This document shows positions 37,855-45,093 of a stretch of 64,000 nt of DNA, piece after piece. Below the pieces are notes generated by a model, which was given only the letters and a program-made list of their open reading frames with translations, did no database searches and was not told the origin of the DNA. The stretch spans positions 1-64,000 of the forward strand of contig NZ_JAAZTS010000002.1 of assembly GCF_019239235.1 (NCBI RefSeq). Direction: 5' to 3'. This stretch comes from Caecibacteroides pullorum (GTDB taxonomy: Bacteria; Bacteroidota; Bacteroidia; Bacteroidales; Bacteroidaceae). Each line of letters starts with the position of its first letter. Position 1 is the stretch's first letter. A program made the translations under genes and the position numbers.

Positions 37855-38840
37855 AAATATTTATTCTCAATTTGTTTTAATAAAGTATTAAGATGGTAAC
37901 CGTGAATTAACTTTTCTTTTTCTATACGTACTGCACAAAGGATATCTTGATACATATCTTCATTAATAGAATCTATGACTTTGTCAATATCATATAGAGT
38001 ATCTACTGCTATACCTAAGTTGTTTTCTATTATATAATTGGCTATTGCTGCTTGACGCCAAATAATTATAGGGCGTTCTGCAACTATATACATAGATACT
38101 TTATGAGGACAATTATATCTCATGTATTCACCACTGATACCATTACAAGTGTCTATAGAATCTCCGTCCCATACCAATCCCCATCCACCGTGTAGGTTTT
38201 CTATTAACTTTTCAGATGTATAAACTCCTGCATATTCGACATTCTCATTTTTTGTAATTTTATCCAAATCTGTTATAGGTGCACCGTATATCAGGAATTT
38301 AAGGTTGGCTAAACGACCTATTTCTTGCAAAAAAGTAGATTTTGCTAGATTTCCAGCAAATGTCACTTCCTTTTTATTATGAGTTGATATTACTTGAAAA
38401 GGATTAGTCATTAGATAATCAAAAATTTCTAAATCAAAAATTTCTGTAGTAAGCCCATTTAATTTAAGATAATGGCTCATTTGAGCATTATGACTAATTA
38501 CTGCATTGAATTCATTTAATATAGATATCTCTTTTTGTATATTTTTTGTTCCACGAAGAGATTCTAAATCATGAATGATGACGAATTTCAAACATGTCTT
38601 TGATTTTAGGTATTTATAACAAATATCAAGGTTGGCGGGATATTGTACAAATAAATATTCCTCTTTTTTAAGTTTACTGATAGCTATTATTTGTTGTATA
38701 ATACGCAAATATCTATTATTGGAGGGACGATATAAATATTGATAATTGCTATTTGATAGAATTTTGCATACATCTTTTTTTGCTTTACCTGAGGCATTTC
38801 TAGTATCGCGTTCAACGACATTATATTGTACTTTTCTCAT
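37851..38840 (-). CDS. Probable galactofuranosyltransferase
   Basis: A 329-residue GT-B-like protein that resembles beta-1,6-galactofuranosyltransferases of the WbbI type: the C-terminal half has GGWGLVWDGDSIDTCNG, YNCPHKVSMYIVAERPII and ENNLGIAVDTL, a donor-binding pattern shared with those enzymes. The N-terminal half binds the acceptor side (LFVQYPANLDICYKYLK, IIHDLESLRG). Its position directly before glf, with four bases of overlap, supports use of UDP-galactofuranose. It overlaps the end of wzx by 20 bases. Confidence 0.82.
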   Translation of the reverse strand: MRKVQYNVVERDTRNASGKAKKDVCKILSNSNYQYLYRPSNNRYLRIIQQIIAISKLKKEEYLFVQYPANLDICYKYLKSKTCLKFVIIHDLESLRGTKNIQKEISILNEFNAVISHNAQMSHYLKLNGLTTEIFDLEIFDYLMTNPFQVISTHNKKEVTFAGNLAKSTFLQEIGRLANLKFLIYGAPITDLDKITKNENVEYAGVYTSEKLIENLHGGWGLVWDGDSIDTCNGISGEYMRYNCPHKVSMYIVAERPIIIWRQAAIANYIIENNLGIAVDTLYDIDKVIDSINEDMYQDILCAVRIEKEKLIHGYHLNTLLKQIENKYL

Positions 38841-40245
38841 GATTATTTTTATGAATAAGTTGTTTTACCATTATAGTAGTCTCTTTAATTATATTGCGAT
38901 TTATAATGATTGCAGCAACAAATAGAATCGACAACAAAATAATAGACAGATAGTTGTTTACGAGATATATGGTAAGAATTTGAATAAACACAATGATTAG
39001 ATTAGAAAATACTAATTTTTTTTCAGATGGAATGGATACCATTTTTCTTGTATCATATATACGATAGATGTATAAAATAAAAAAACTGAGGAAACTAGCT
39101 AACGATACGCCCCATAAACCACAATATCTTATACTTAGCAAATTGAATATAACATTAATAACAGCGCATACAATAGATGTTTTTAAAACACCTTTTGTTC
39201 TCTTGAAAGCAACATAAAATGATCCATAAAAACCAGCCAAACAAGCAAATATTGTACTAATTAAGAGGATAGGAATATAGTACCAAACTTCATTATATGC
39301 TGTCGATAAAAATGTATTAACAGCTGGTTTGATAAAAATCATGATAAAAGATGCAGATAAAAATAGGCCTGAAATAATTAGTGTATATATTTTATGATAA
39401 AAATGCTCTTTTCCTTCCTTATTATGTTCTTCAATTACTGAAATCTGCCAAGCCATTAAAAAGATTTGGTAAACGATATTGATAATCATTGGTATCTTAG
39501 TAGAAATAGCAAATAACCCGTTTTCTTCAGCAGACAAATAATATAATATCAAATATTTATCTGATGAATTGATAATCCACCACATGATTGCGTTAGGTAC
39601 TAGAGGAATACTATATGCAAGCATATTTTTAATATCGGTTTTATTTATTTCTGTAATCGAAAAATATCGCCAACTTCTTGTTATGAAGATGGATAAAAAC
39701 AGTGTTAAACCATATGAGATAATCATTGCAAGTAAGTATCCTTTAATGCTATAATGGAAATATCCGACAAATAAGACAATTCCAATTGCTTGAAGTAATG
39801 TTGAAATAATACCTAATGCTGAATAAAGTTTATTCTGTTCCAATCCTCTAATATAGGCCAATTGTATATTGAAGAATACAGATATTACCATGTATACATA
39901 GAAATATATCCAATATGGCTTTAATATTTCTATATGTTTGAATACCAATATGCTGGATAAAAATAGAAGAGAGCCTATAGTACCTATTATACAAGAAATT
40001 GTATAGATTTTACTCCGATTACTATCCTTGTCTAACATGTAACGTAATAATGCATCGTGAATACTCAAAGAAGCAAAAGGAGTACATAGATATACAGTAA
40101 TCATTACTGTGTCTATAATACCATATTCATAGGTGGTTAGCCAATAAGTATATAGGGGAATGAATAGAAATTGGATTAATCTACTCCCCATATTTCCTAT
40201 TAGAAAGGTTATGATATTAACACCTAGTTTATTGTACTTTCCCAT
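38821..40245 (-). CDS. wzx: Wzx-type repeat-unit flippase
   Basis: A 474-residue polytopic membrane protein with 12-14 hydrophobic segments, of the polysaccharide transporter (PST/MOP) superfamily. N-terminus (FLIGNMGSRLIQFLFIPLYTYWL) is the typical first helix pair of flippases with the 'PLYTxxL' pattern. It should translocate the undecaprenyl-linked repeat unit to the periplasm for the Wzy protein encoded at 42.6-43.8 kb. Low GC and typical flippase sequence divergence. Starts four bases after the stop of the previous gene. Confidence 0.92.
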   Translation of the reverse strand: MGKYNKLGVNIITFLIGNMGSRLIQFLFIPLYTYWLTTYEYGIIDTVMITVYLCTPFASLSIHDALLRYMLDKDSNRSKIYTISCIIGTIGSLLFLSSILVFKHIEILKPYWIYFYVYMVISVFFNIQLAYIRGLEQNKLYSALGIISTLLQAIGIVLFVGYFHYSIKGYLLAMIISYGLTLFLSIFITRSWRYFSITEINKTDIKNMLAYSIPLVPNAIMWWIINSSDKYLILYYLSAEENGLFAISTKIPMIINIVYQIFLMAWQISVIEEHNKEGKEHFYHKIYTLIISGLFLSASFIMIFIKPAVNTFLSTAYNEVWYYIPILLISTIFACLAGFYGSFYVAFKRTKGVLKTSIVCAVINVIFNLLSIRYCGLWGVSLASFLSFFILYIYRIYDTRKMVSIPSEKKLVFSNLIIVFIQILTIYLVNNYLSIILLSILFVAAIIINRNIIKETTIMVKQLIHKNNHEKSTI

Positions 40246-40249
40246 AGAT

Positions 40250-41458
40250 TTATTTGCGTAACAATACTTTCAATAGGTTGTATCCTTTTATGCCTATTAG
40301 TTTAGTTATTATTTTCTTCCTTTTTACTTGGAAAAAATGTTTGGGAATTAAAGTGTGAAGTGTATTATCGTATCCTTTCTCTTGCAAGAGGTTAAATATA
40401 ATATCACGTTCATGGGGACGATTGCATGGTCGTGTTAGCGCATGGCTTGTTTTGTAAATAAAATTATTTATATCTATAGGTTTAACATCTAAGTCCGAAG
40501 ACAGTTGTCGCATAATGTCTTTTCCTTGTTGTGTGTTAACTGCCAATAATGAAACTCCACTATATAGCTGATTTTTAGATATACTATTCTGATCTATTCC
40601 CCAAAAATCAGCAGCGGTGAAATCGCTGATACGCAGGCGTCCACAATATTTACAATGATAACAGGATTCGCGTAAAAACAAATTCTTGTTAAATCCTGGA
40701 AAAAACATGTCTTCATCGTAGTTACTTATAATTAGCTTACCATTCTCTAATTCAAACCAAGATCTTGAGCTTTGTGGCCAACCTGAATTTGTTTTTTTGA
40801 TACGGAAACCAAAATCTTTTATTGATTTTCCATACTGTTTCATTCTATCTTTTATAAAGTATTTAATAACATTACGACTGGTTACGCCATGACATAATAC
40901 ATCCATTGTAATTAATGTGTCTTTGGGAGTCTTAGCTAGAACTTTATATAAGCCTGCTATTTGGCAAGCAGTTCCAGTAAATAATACCCATCTCCCTTGA
41001 AGTAACCATTTTTTTACTTCAATGTAAGTATGCTTTATGTCACTTTGATAGTATTTGCTTCTTCTTAATTGATCTAATTCAGATTGATTTTCTATACCAA
41101 TGTGATATGTATATACCTTAGAAGCATTTTGAATAACTCCGTAAACAATACCTTCTTTTTGGAAGACATAATTTGCTAATGCTGTAAAAATCCCTCCAGA
41201 AGAACTCTGTAATAAAACTTCTTCGGATCGATGCCATGCCATATAGAAGCTGGCATCATGTTTTGGAACAGGAACATTTTCTGGGCAGGCATTTACGCAT
41301 CGTTTGCAATAGAGGCATGTATCAAAGTCAATTTGAGGGTATTTGAAGCCCTCTGAATTCTCTACCATACTAATGCAACCATGAGGACATATTTGCTCAC
41401 AAGCTCCGCAGCCTGTACAATTATTTATTGTGCAAATTTTAAATATTTCTTTAGACAT
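40250..41458 (-). CDS. F420-hydrogenase beta-subunit-like iron-sulfur protein
   Basis: A 402-residue protein with two [4Fe-4S] ferredoxin motifs at the N-terminus (CTGCGACEQICPHGC at about 15-29 and CLYCKRCVNACPE at about 47-60), followed by the coenzyme F420 hydrogenase/dehydrogenase beta N- and C-terminal domains (SSSGGIFTALANYV; FTGTACQIAGLYKVL; FRESCYHCKYCGR-like cysteines late on). This family is regularly found beside polysaccharide pyruvyltransferases in capsule loci, as here (11 bases downstream of one). Its reaction there is not known; a redox step on a sugar or on the pyruvyl group is conceivable. Confidence 0.85.
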   Translation of the reverse strand: MSKEIFKICTINNCTGCGACEQICPHGCISMVENSEGFKYPQIDFDTCLYCKRCVNACPENVPVPKHDASFYMAWHRSEEVLLQSSSGGIFTALANYVFQKEGIVYGVIQNASKVYTYHIGIENQSELDQLRRSKYYQSDIKHTYIEVKKWLLQGRWVLFTGTACQIAGLYKVLAKTPKDTLITMDVLCHGVTSRNVIKYFIKDRMKQYGKSIKDFGFRIKKTNSGWPQSSRSWFELENGKLIISNYDEDMFFPGFNKNLFLRESCYHCKYCGRLRISDFTAADFWGIDQNSISKNQLYSGVSLLAVNTQQGKDIMRQLSSDLDVKPIDINNFIYKTSHALTRPCNRPHERDIIFNLLQEKGYDNTLHTLIPKHFFQVKRKKIITKLIGIKGYNLLKVLLRK

Positions 41459-41469
41459 GTAATATTAAA

Positions 41470-42615
41470 TTACTCTTGGATTTTTTTTCTCTTACCATCT
41501 TCAATGGCAGATTTTAAATAATCAAGTGATGCATTAATTGCATCTTGAATTATTATTTCTTTTTCTGTATATGAAATAGGAGTTTTAAATAGGAGAATAC
41601 TTTTTTCAATGTTATTTGTTTCCCGTTCTTCAAGATGAAATTTGGTCAGTATATTCTTTTTTCGATAATCAGCTTGCGTAGTTTCTAATAAAGAAAAAGA
41701 TTTCCTAAAATGGATAGAAAAAGACATGCCATGAAAAGTATCTGTAAAAATATAACTAGCGTTAGCAAAAATAGATAAAATTTCTTTTGGTCCAGAAAAT
41801 GCAGCATTATAGATTTGTTTACCCGTGATTGGAGCAAATGGTGAAATTGTAACAAATTGGAAATTGGGATATTGGGATAATATCTTATTTATTAGTTCAA
41901 TCCATCTTTTACGTTTCTTCATGCCTTGTAAACTGTAAATTAAAATGTATTTTCCTGTTGGTAAATAAGTATCGAATTGGTTAGCAAGATTAATCCAACT
42001 GGAATGAGAAATTAAATAAGTAGGGTCTAATACAACTTCGACATGTTTATTAATGATTTGTTCAATTAGTTCTTTTCCATGCTGCTCACGAACTGAAATA
42101 TGTGAAAAGCTTAATAGATTATCTTTCTGTTTTATTAATTCTTCCAAACTGGAAACTCCTGTTGAACTTGCATAAGAAATTTTATACTTGTCAGTAAAGT
42201 TTAAAAAATAAGGACTTCGAGAATCTTCTTTTGAAGAAACAAATTCCGGAACATCATATCCCCATACTTGATCACTTCCTGTTAAATATTCATCGTATTT
42301 GTTTGAGAAATTTTTCAAATCGCGTACGACATTTACCTCCTTTGAAAGATTTAACCAAGTAGTAATAAAATCTTCATATTTTTGATTGGACCTTCTTTTG
42401 TTATTTATGTATCTTAGCTGTAGTATGTTTCTTACTATAGTTTTCCAGCCTCCTGTTAAAGGAAAAAGAGAGTATTTATCTTTTTGGGAGAGCATTCGAT
42501 AATTTATGATTTCATTATCATATCCCAAACACTTCAACGTTTCTTGAAGTGCAAAAGCTTGCCATACAGATCCAAAATTGTAAGATGCATGAAAAGTAAT
42601 AATGCCTATTTGCAT
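41470..42615 (-). CDS. Polysaccharide pyruvyltransferase
   Basis: A 381-residue enzyme of the polysaccharide pyruvyl transferase family, which adds a pyruvate ketal from phosphoenolpyruvate to a sugar, giving it a negative charge. Seen: the opening IGIITFHASYNFGSVWQAFAL, the YLTGSDQVWG block (about 110), and late FTDTFHGMSFSIHFRK (about 295-310) with the conserved 'DxFHG' motif. Length and order fit. It overlaps the stop of the wzy gene by ten bases and is followed by the F420-hydrogenase-beta-like gene. Confidence 0.93.
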   Translation of the reverse strand: MQIGIITFHASYNFGSVWQAFALQETLKCLGYDNEIINYRMLSQKDKYSLFPLTGGWKTIVRNILQLRYINNKRRSNQKYEDFITTWLNLSKEVNVVRDLKNFSNKYDEYLTGSDQVWGYDVPEFVSSKEDSRSPYFLNFTDKYKISYASSTGVSSLEELIKQKDNLLSFSHISVREQHGKELIEQIINKHVEVVLDPTYLISHSSWINLANQFDTYLPTGKYILIYSLQGMKKRKRWIELINKILSQYPNFQFVTISPFAPITGKQIYNAAFSGPKEILSIFANASYIFTDTFHGMSFSIHFRKSFSLLETTQADYRKKNILTKFHLEERETNNIEKSILLFKTPISYTEKEIIIQDAINASLDYLKSAIEDGKRKKIQE

Positions 42616-43835
42616 ATTCTAGTTTTTTTATAAAATAGTGAAGGAATTAATAAAGAATATACTAAAATTTCCCATGGTCCCGATACAATATAGAATGTTC
42701 CAAAAAAGGAAAAGAATACAAAATATGTAAGATATATTGCTAAATATGTATGTAATTTATTTGATTGTGTAATTCCTTTTTTGTAGATTAAAGCTGATAT
42801 AAAACCTATTATTATTAGTACAATGCAAAAGCATATAACTTCCAAGGCATTTCCATTTGATGGGAATATATATCCAATGGCATCAACAACATTGCTAGTT
42901 TCTCCTTCATTGTGAACGGGTAGATGCTGTTGTGCTTCATGTTGGAAATAAGTTACATCATATAATTTGCCAAGGAACATATTCGGAAGTGCGAATATAA
43001 ATGTGAGTATTTTATAAGCTAAATTTGTTTCAGGTCTTATACCAAGAGAAAAGATATAGTTATCATAGATTATAGATCCTGAACAGTATTTCCACAAGTG
43101 ATTATAATAAAAAGCGGATTCTACCTCTACTTCTTTCATTGCAAACGTGAAAGCATAGTTAGATATAAAAATAACAGTTACAAAAATAACTAGTGTAAAT
43201 AATGCTTTTCTTAATAGCGATTTTCTGTATATCATTGTAAACATAAATAAGATTACAAAAAATCCAATTATATTATATTTTATTAGTGTGGAAAAAGTTA
43301 TTATTATTAAAAGTATGATAGGTAATAAATATAATATTTTTTTGGGGTAATATGTCCAGTAAAGAAATACTATTGGACATATTGAATAAGATAAATTAAG
43401 CAAATGTCCTACTATACCATTTCCCATAATTCCTTCTGCATCATCAATATTAATTGCAGAAAAAGCGCCTGAAGTAATTAGTGATTTTACTTTTATTAAT
43501 CCTATCAATGCTATAATATAAAGGGTAATAGTCATAGCTTTAATATGATAGGCTTTTAGTTTCTTTAGATTATCTTCTTCAATAACTTGACCTTGTTTTT
43601 TGTTATTCACAAAAATTGTACCAATGTAAAAGCATATTATGCCACACAATAGCATTAAAAGGACTTTATCTGAAATTAAAAAGAATCCCAATCGGTGAAT
43701 AAAAATATTGTTTAGTGCAACTAATAATAAATATGGGCCAGCTAAAATTGAAACAATATTAATCCATCGACCTTCTTTCTTGTATTGAATATAAAGGAGT
43801 AGAGATATTATAAATAAAAAAATAATTAAAATCAT
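42606..43835 (-). CDS. wzy: Wzy-type capsular repeat-unit polymerase
   Basis: A 409-residue membrane protein with about ten or eleven hydrophobic segments and one longer periplasmic stretch (about 255-340), where EAQQHLPVHNEGETSN and DAIGYIFPSNGN occur. Wzy proteins show little sequence conservation, so the assignment rests on topology, size and place in the locus. I start at ATG 43835 (MILIIFLFIISLLLY): the longer frame from 43961 runs through a decayed IS66 end and has no membrane logic. It is the first gene after the long leader of the operon. Confidence 0.8.
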   Translation of the reverse strand: MILIIFLFIISLLLYIQYKKEGRWINIVSILAGPYLLLVALNNIFIHRLGFFLISDKVLLMLLCGIICFYIGTIFVNNKKQGQVIEEDNLKKLKAYHIKAMTITLYIIALIGLIKVKSLITSGAFSAINIDDAEGIMGNGIVGHLLNLSYSICPIVFLYWTYYPKKILYLLPIILLIIITFSTLIKYNIIGFFVILFMFTMIYRKSLLRKALFTLVIFVTVIFISNYAFTFAMKEVEVESAFYYNHLWKYCSGSIIYDNYIFSLGIRPETNLAYKILTFIFALPNMFLGKLYDVTYFQHEAQQHLPVHNEGETSNVVDAIGYIFPSNGNALEVICFCIVLIIIGFISALIYKKGITQSNKLHTYLAIYLTYFVFFSFFGTFYIVSGPWEILVYSLLIPSLFYKKTRICK

Positions 43836-43882
43836 ATTAGGTTGTTTATTTCCACTTCCAATGTGTCTCTTAGTGTTTTTTT

Positions 43883-43946
43883 GTAAGTATCCACTTTTAA
43901 CGTTCTCCATAGGGAAAGTTCTTTTGGAGTGTTTCCCGATTAAAGT
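43883..43946 (+). mobile_element. Decayed IS66-family terminus
   Basis: The 64 bases align without gaps to the left end of the intact IS66 (34300-34363): GTAAG at the tip, shared CCATAGGGAAAG in the middle and TTAAAGT at the end, with roughly 18 mismatches by eye. It is therefore a solo end of a diverged IS66, in the same orientation. It lies in the leader of the capsule operon, between the promoter and wzy. No partner end was found next to it. Confidence 0.65.
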
Positions 43947-44425
43947 ATTGGTAATGATCAATGATTAATGTAGCCTACTTCGACAATATGCATTATATTC
44001 AGCATGACAGGAAGGCATTACAAGTGAGCACGGAGTTTAATGGTGAATAATTATATTGTGCACCACAGATGATACAGATAAAATGCTAAAAAGTGATTGC
44101 CAACTCTTCTGTGCGTTTGTTTATATGCCTGTGATTTTTTTACAAATATCCCTGGCTGCATACCGACGGGATCTTAGAGTGAAATATGTGGCTGTGTCGG
44201 AACACAGGCGGCCCGCCTGCGGCTGGGGACTCCTGGCGCAACACGAATGGTCCGGACTTGCGAAAAGCTCGGATACAGGTTGTTTGTCAGTGTGTTGCGG
44301 GTGGAGTAGAGTAGAAGCTGATGCTTGTTTGCGGAAGGGAGGACGGAACGTCCGGGTACGCTACGCGGTCGCCTCTCACAGGTAGATGATCGGAGAGACG
44401 GACGTCAAGTTCAGTTTCTGCGGGG
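43947..44425. other. Capsule operon leader without a convincing gene
   Basis: This 480-base stretch lies between the IS66 relic and the capsule promoter. Frames such as the one at 44056-44385 have no recognisable content. GC changes abruptly at about 44.2 kb: AT-rich toward wzy, GC-rich toward the promoter. A short near-palindrome (CAGGCGGCCCGCCTG, about 44205-44219) could form a hairpin in the leader RNA. The upxY/upxZ pair that heads many Bacteroides capsule operons is not here. Confidence 0.5.
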
Positions 44426-44426
44426 A

Positions 44427-44457
44427 CAAAGATAGTGCAAACCGAGCGAAGTACAAA
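44427..44457 (-). promoter_or_regulatory. Capsule operon promoter
   Basis: On the minus strand, TTTG (44457-44454), 19 bases, then TATCTTTG (44434-44427): an exact match to the Bacteroidales -33/-7 promoter with ideal spacing. It points toward wzy, about 590 bases away. No inverted repeats were found flanking it, so nothing suggests a phase-variable invertible promoter. Confidence 0.75.
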
Positions 44458-44500
44458 ATAAAAAACATTTTTTTTATTTTTACTTCCAAGGGGCTTCATT

Positions 44501-44539
44501 AATTGAGAATTGATAATTGAAAATGGAGAATTGAGAATT
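44501..44539. repeat. AATTGA-type AT-rich repeat
   Basis: AATTGAGAATTGATAATTGAAAATGGAGAATTGAGAATT-type run (about 39 bases), nearly the same as that at 19711. Here it lies just upstream of the capsule promoter. Confidence 0.6.
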
Positions 44540-44543
44540 TTTT

Positions 44544-44584
44544 TAGCGGTTAGTATTCCATACAGGGATGGTTACTAACCGCTA
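44544..44584. repeat. Inverted repeat downstream of the 78-aa gene
   Basis: TAGCGGTTAGTA (44544-44555) pairs with TACTAACCGCTA (44573-44584), a perfect 12-base stem. It starts 13 bases past the stop of the small minus-strand gene. On that strand it is followed by a run of A, not T, so it is not a standard intrinsic terminator. Confidence 0.55.
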
Positions 44585-44597
44585 TTGCTGTTCGTGG

Positions 44598-44834
44598 TCA
44601 GTCTTCTGCCTGGAAATGGCTCTCCAGACGATTGACGAGGGTACGCAAGGTGCGTAGGGTACGGAACTCTTCGTGCGTGGCCGGAAGATGGCCATGGGTG
44701 TAGAGCTGGCGCAGGATGTTGCGGAAAATCTGCGTCAGGGCCAGGCGGCGGTTGCGGACATGACTTACTTCGCCTTGCAGGGTATGGAAGTGCTTATCGT
44801 CGATCCATACTTCGACACGAAAAATCTTTTTCAT
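44598..44834 (-). CDS. Small conserved-looking protein, 78 aa, unknown
   Basis: A short protein (MKKIFRVEVWIDDKHFHTLQ...) rich in Arg, His and Leu, with the pattern beta-hairpin then helix (LALTQIFRNILRQLYTHGHL). No signal peptide or membrane segment. It includes a small internal repeat (RTLRTLRTL). No family recognised. It sits alone between the capsule promoter and the divergent DUF3987 gene. GC content and the clean start (ATG 44834) suggest a real gene, though function is unknown. Confidence 0.55.
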   Translation of the reverse strand: MKKIFRVEVWIDDKHFHTLQGEVSHVRNRRLALTQIFRNILRQLYTHGHLPATHEEFRTLRTLRTLVNRLESHFQAED

Positions 44835-45060
44835 AAGTACAGGATTTAAAAGTTTGTCCGGCTAATATGTGAAAATGAAAATTTATTTTAAACGGGGATG
44901 TTGGGATAAATGTGCGGAATGGTGCCTGTGTAGTGCGTCTGAATGGATTTTATGCCCGTATTTTCTGATTTGCAGGATTGAAAAAGAAGAATGAAATTTG
45001 TCAATGATTAATGAACAATGAAGAATAAAATGAAGAATGAAGAATGAGGAATGAAGAATT

Positions 45061-45090
45061 ATTAATTATCAATTTTCAATTATCAATTAA
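45061..45090. repeat. AATTGA-type AT-rich repeat, reverse orientation
   Basis: ATTAATTATCAATTTTCAAT... runs to three bases before the ATG of the DUF3987 gene. Upstream of it (about 45005-45060) is a further simple run of GAATGAAGAATGA-like units. The rest of the 44835-45060 gap holds nothing else recognisable. Confidence 0.6.
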
Positions 45091-45093
45091 ACT

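Noticed and set aside
43836..43961. Longer N-terminus of Wzy (start at 43961)
   Set aside because: The extension is hydrophilic and runs through the decayed IS66 end; the hydrophobic protein start is at 43835.
44056..44385. A 109-codon frame in the capsule leader
   Set aside because: It has no ribosome-binding context, no known pattern, and points against the transcript from the promoter at 44427.
44427..44457. Invertible capsule promoter
   Set aside because: I looked for inverted repeats on both sides of the promoter and found none of useful length; the 12-base stem at 44544-44584 has both arms on one side.
44544..44584. Hairpin as a terminator
   Set aside because: The A/T run lies on the wrong side for either direction; it is kept only as an inverted repeat.
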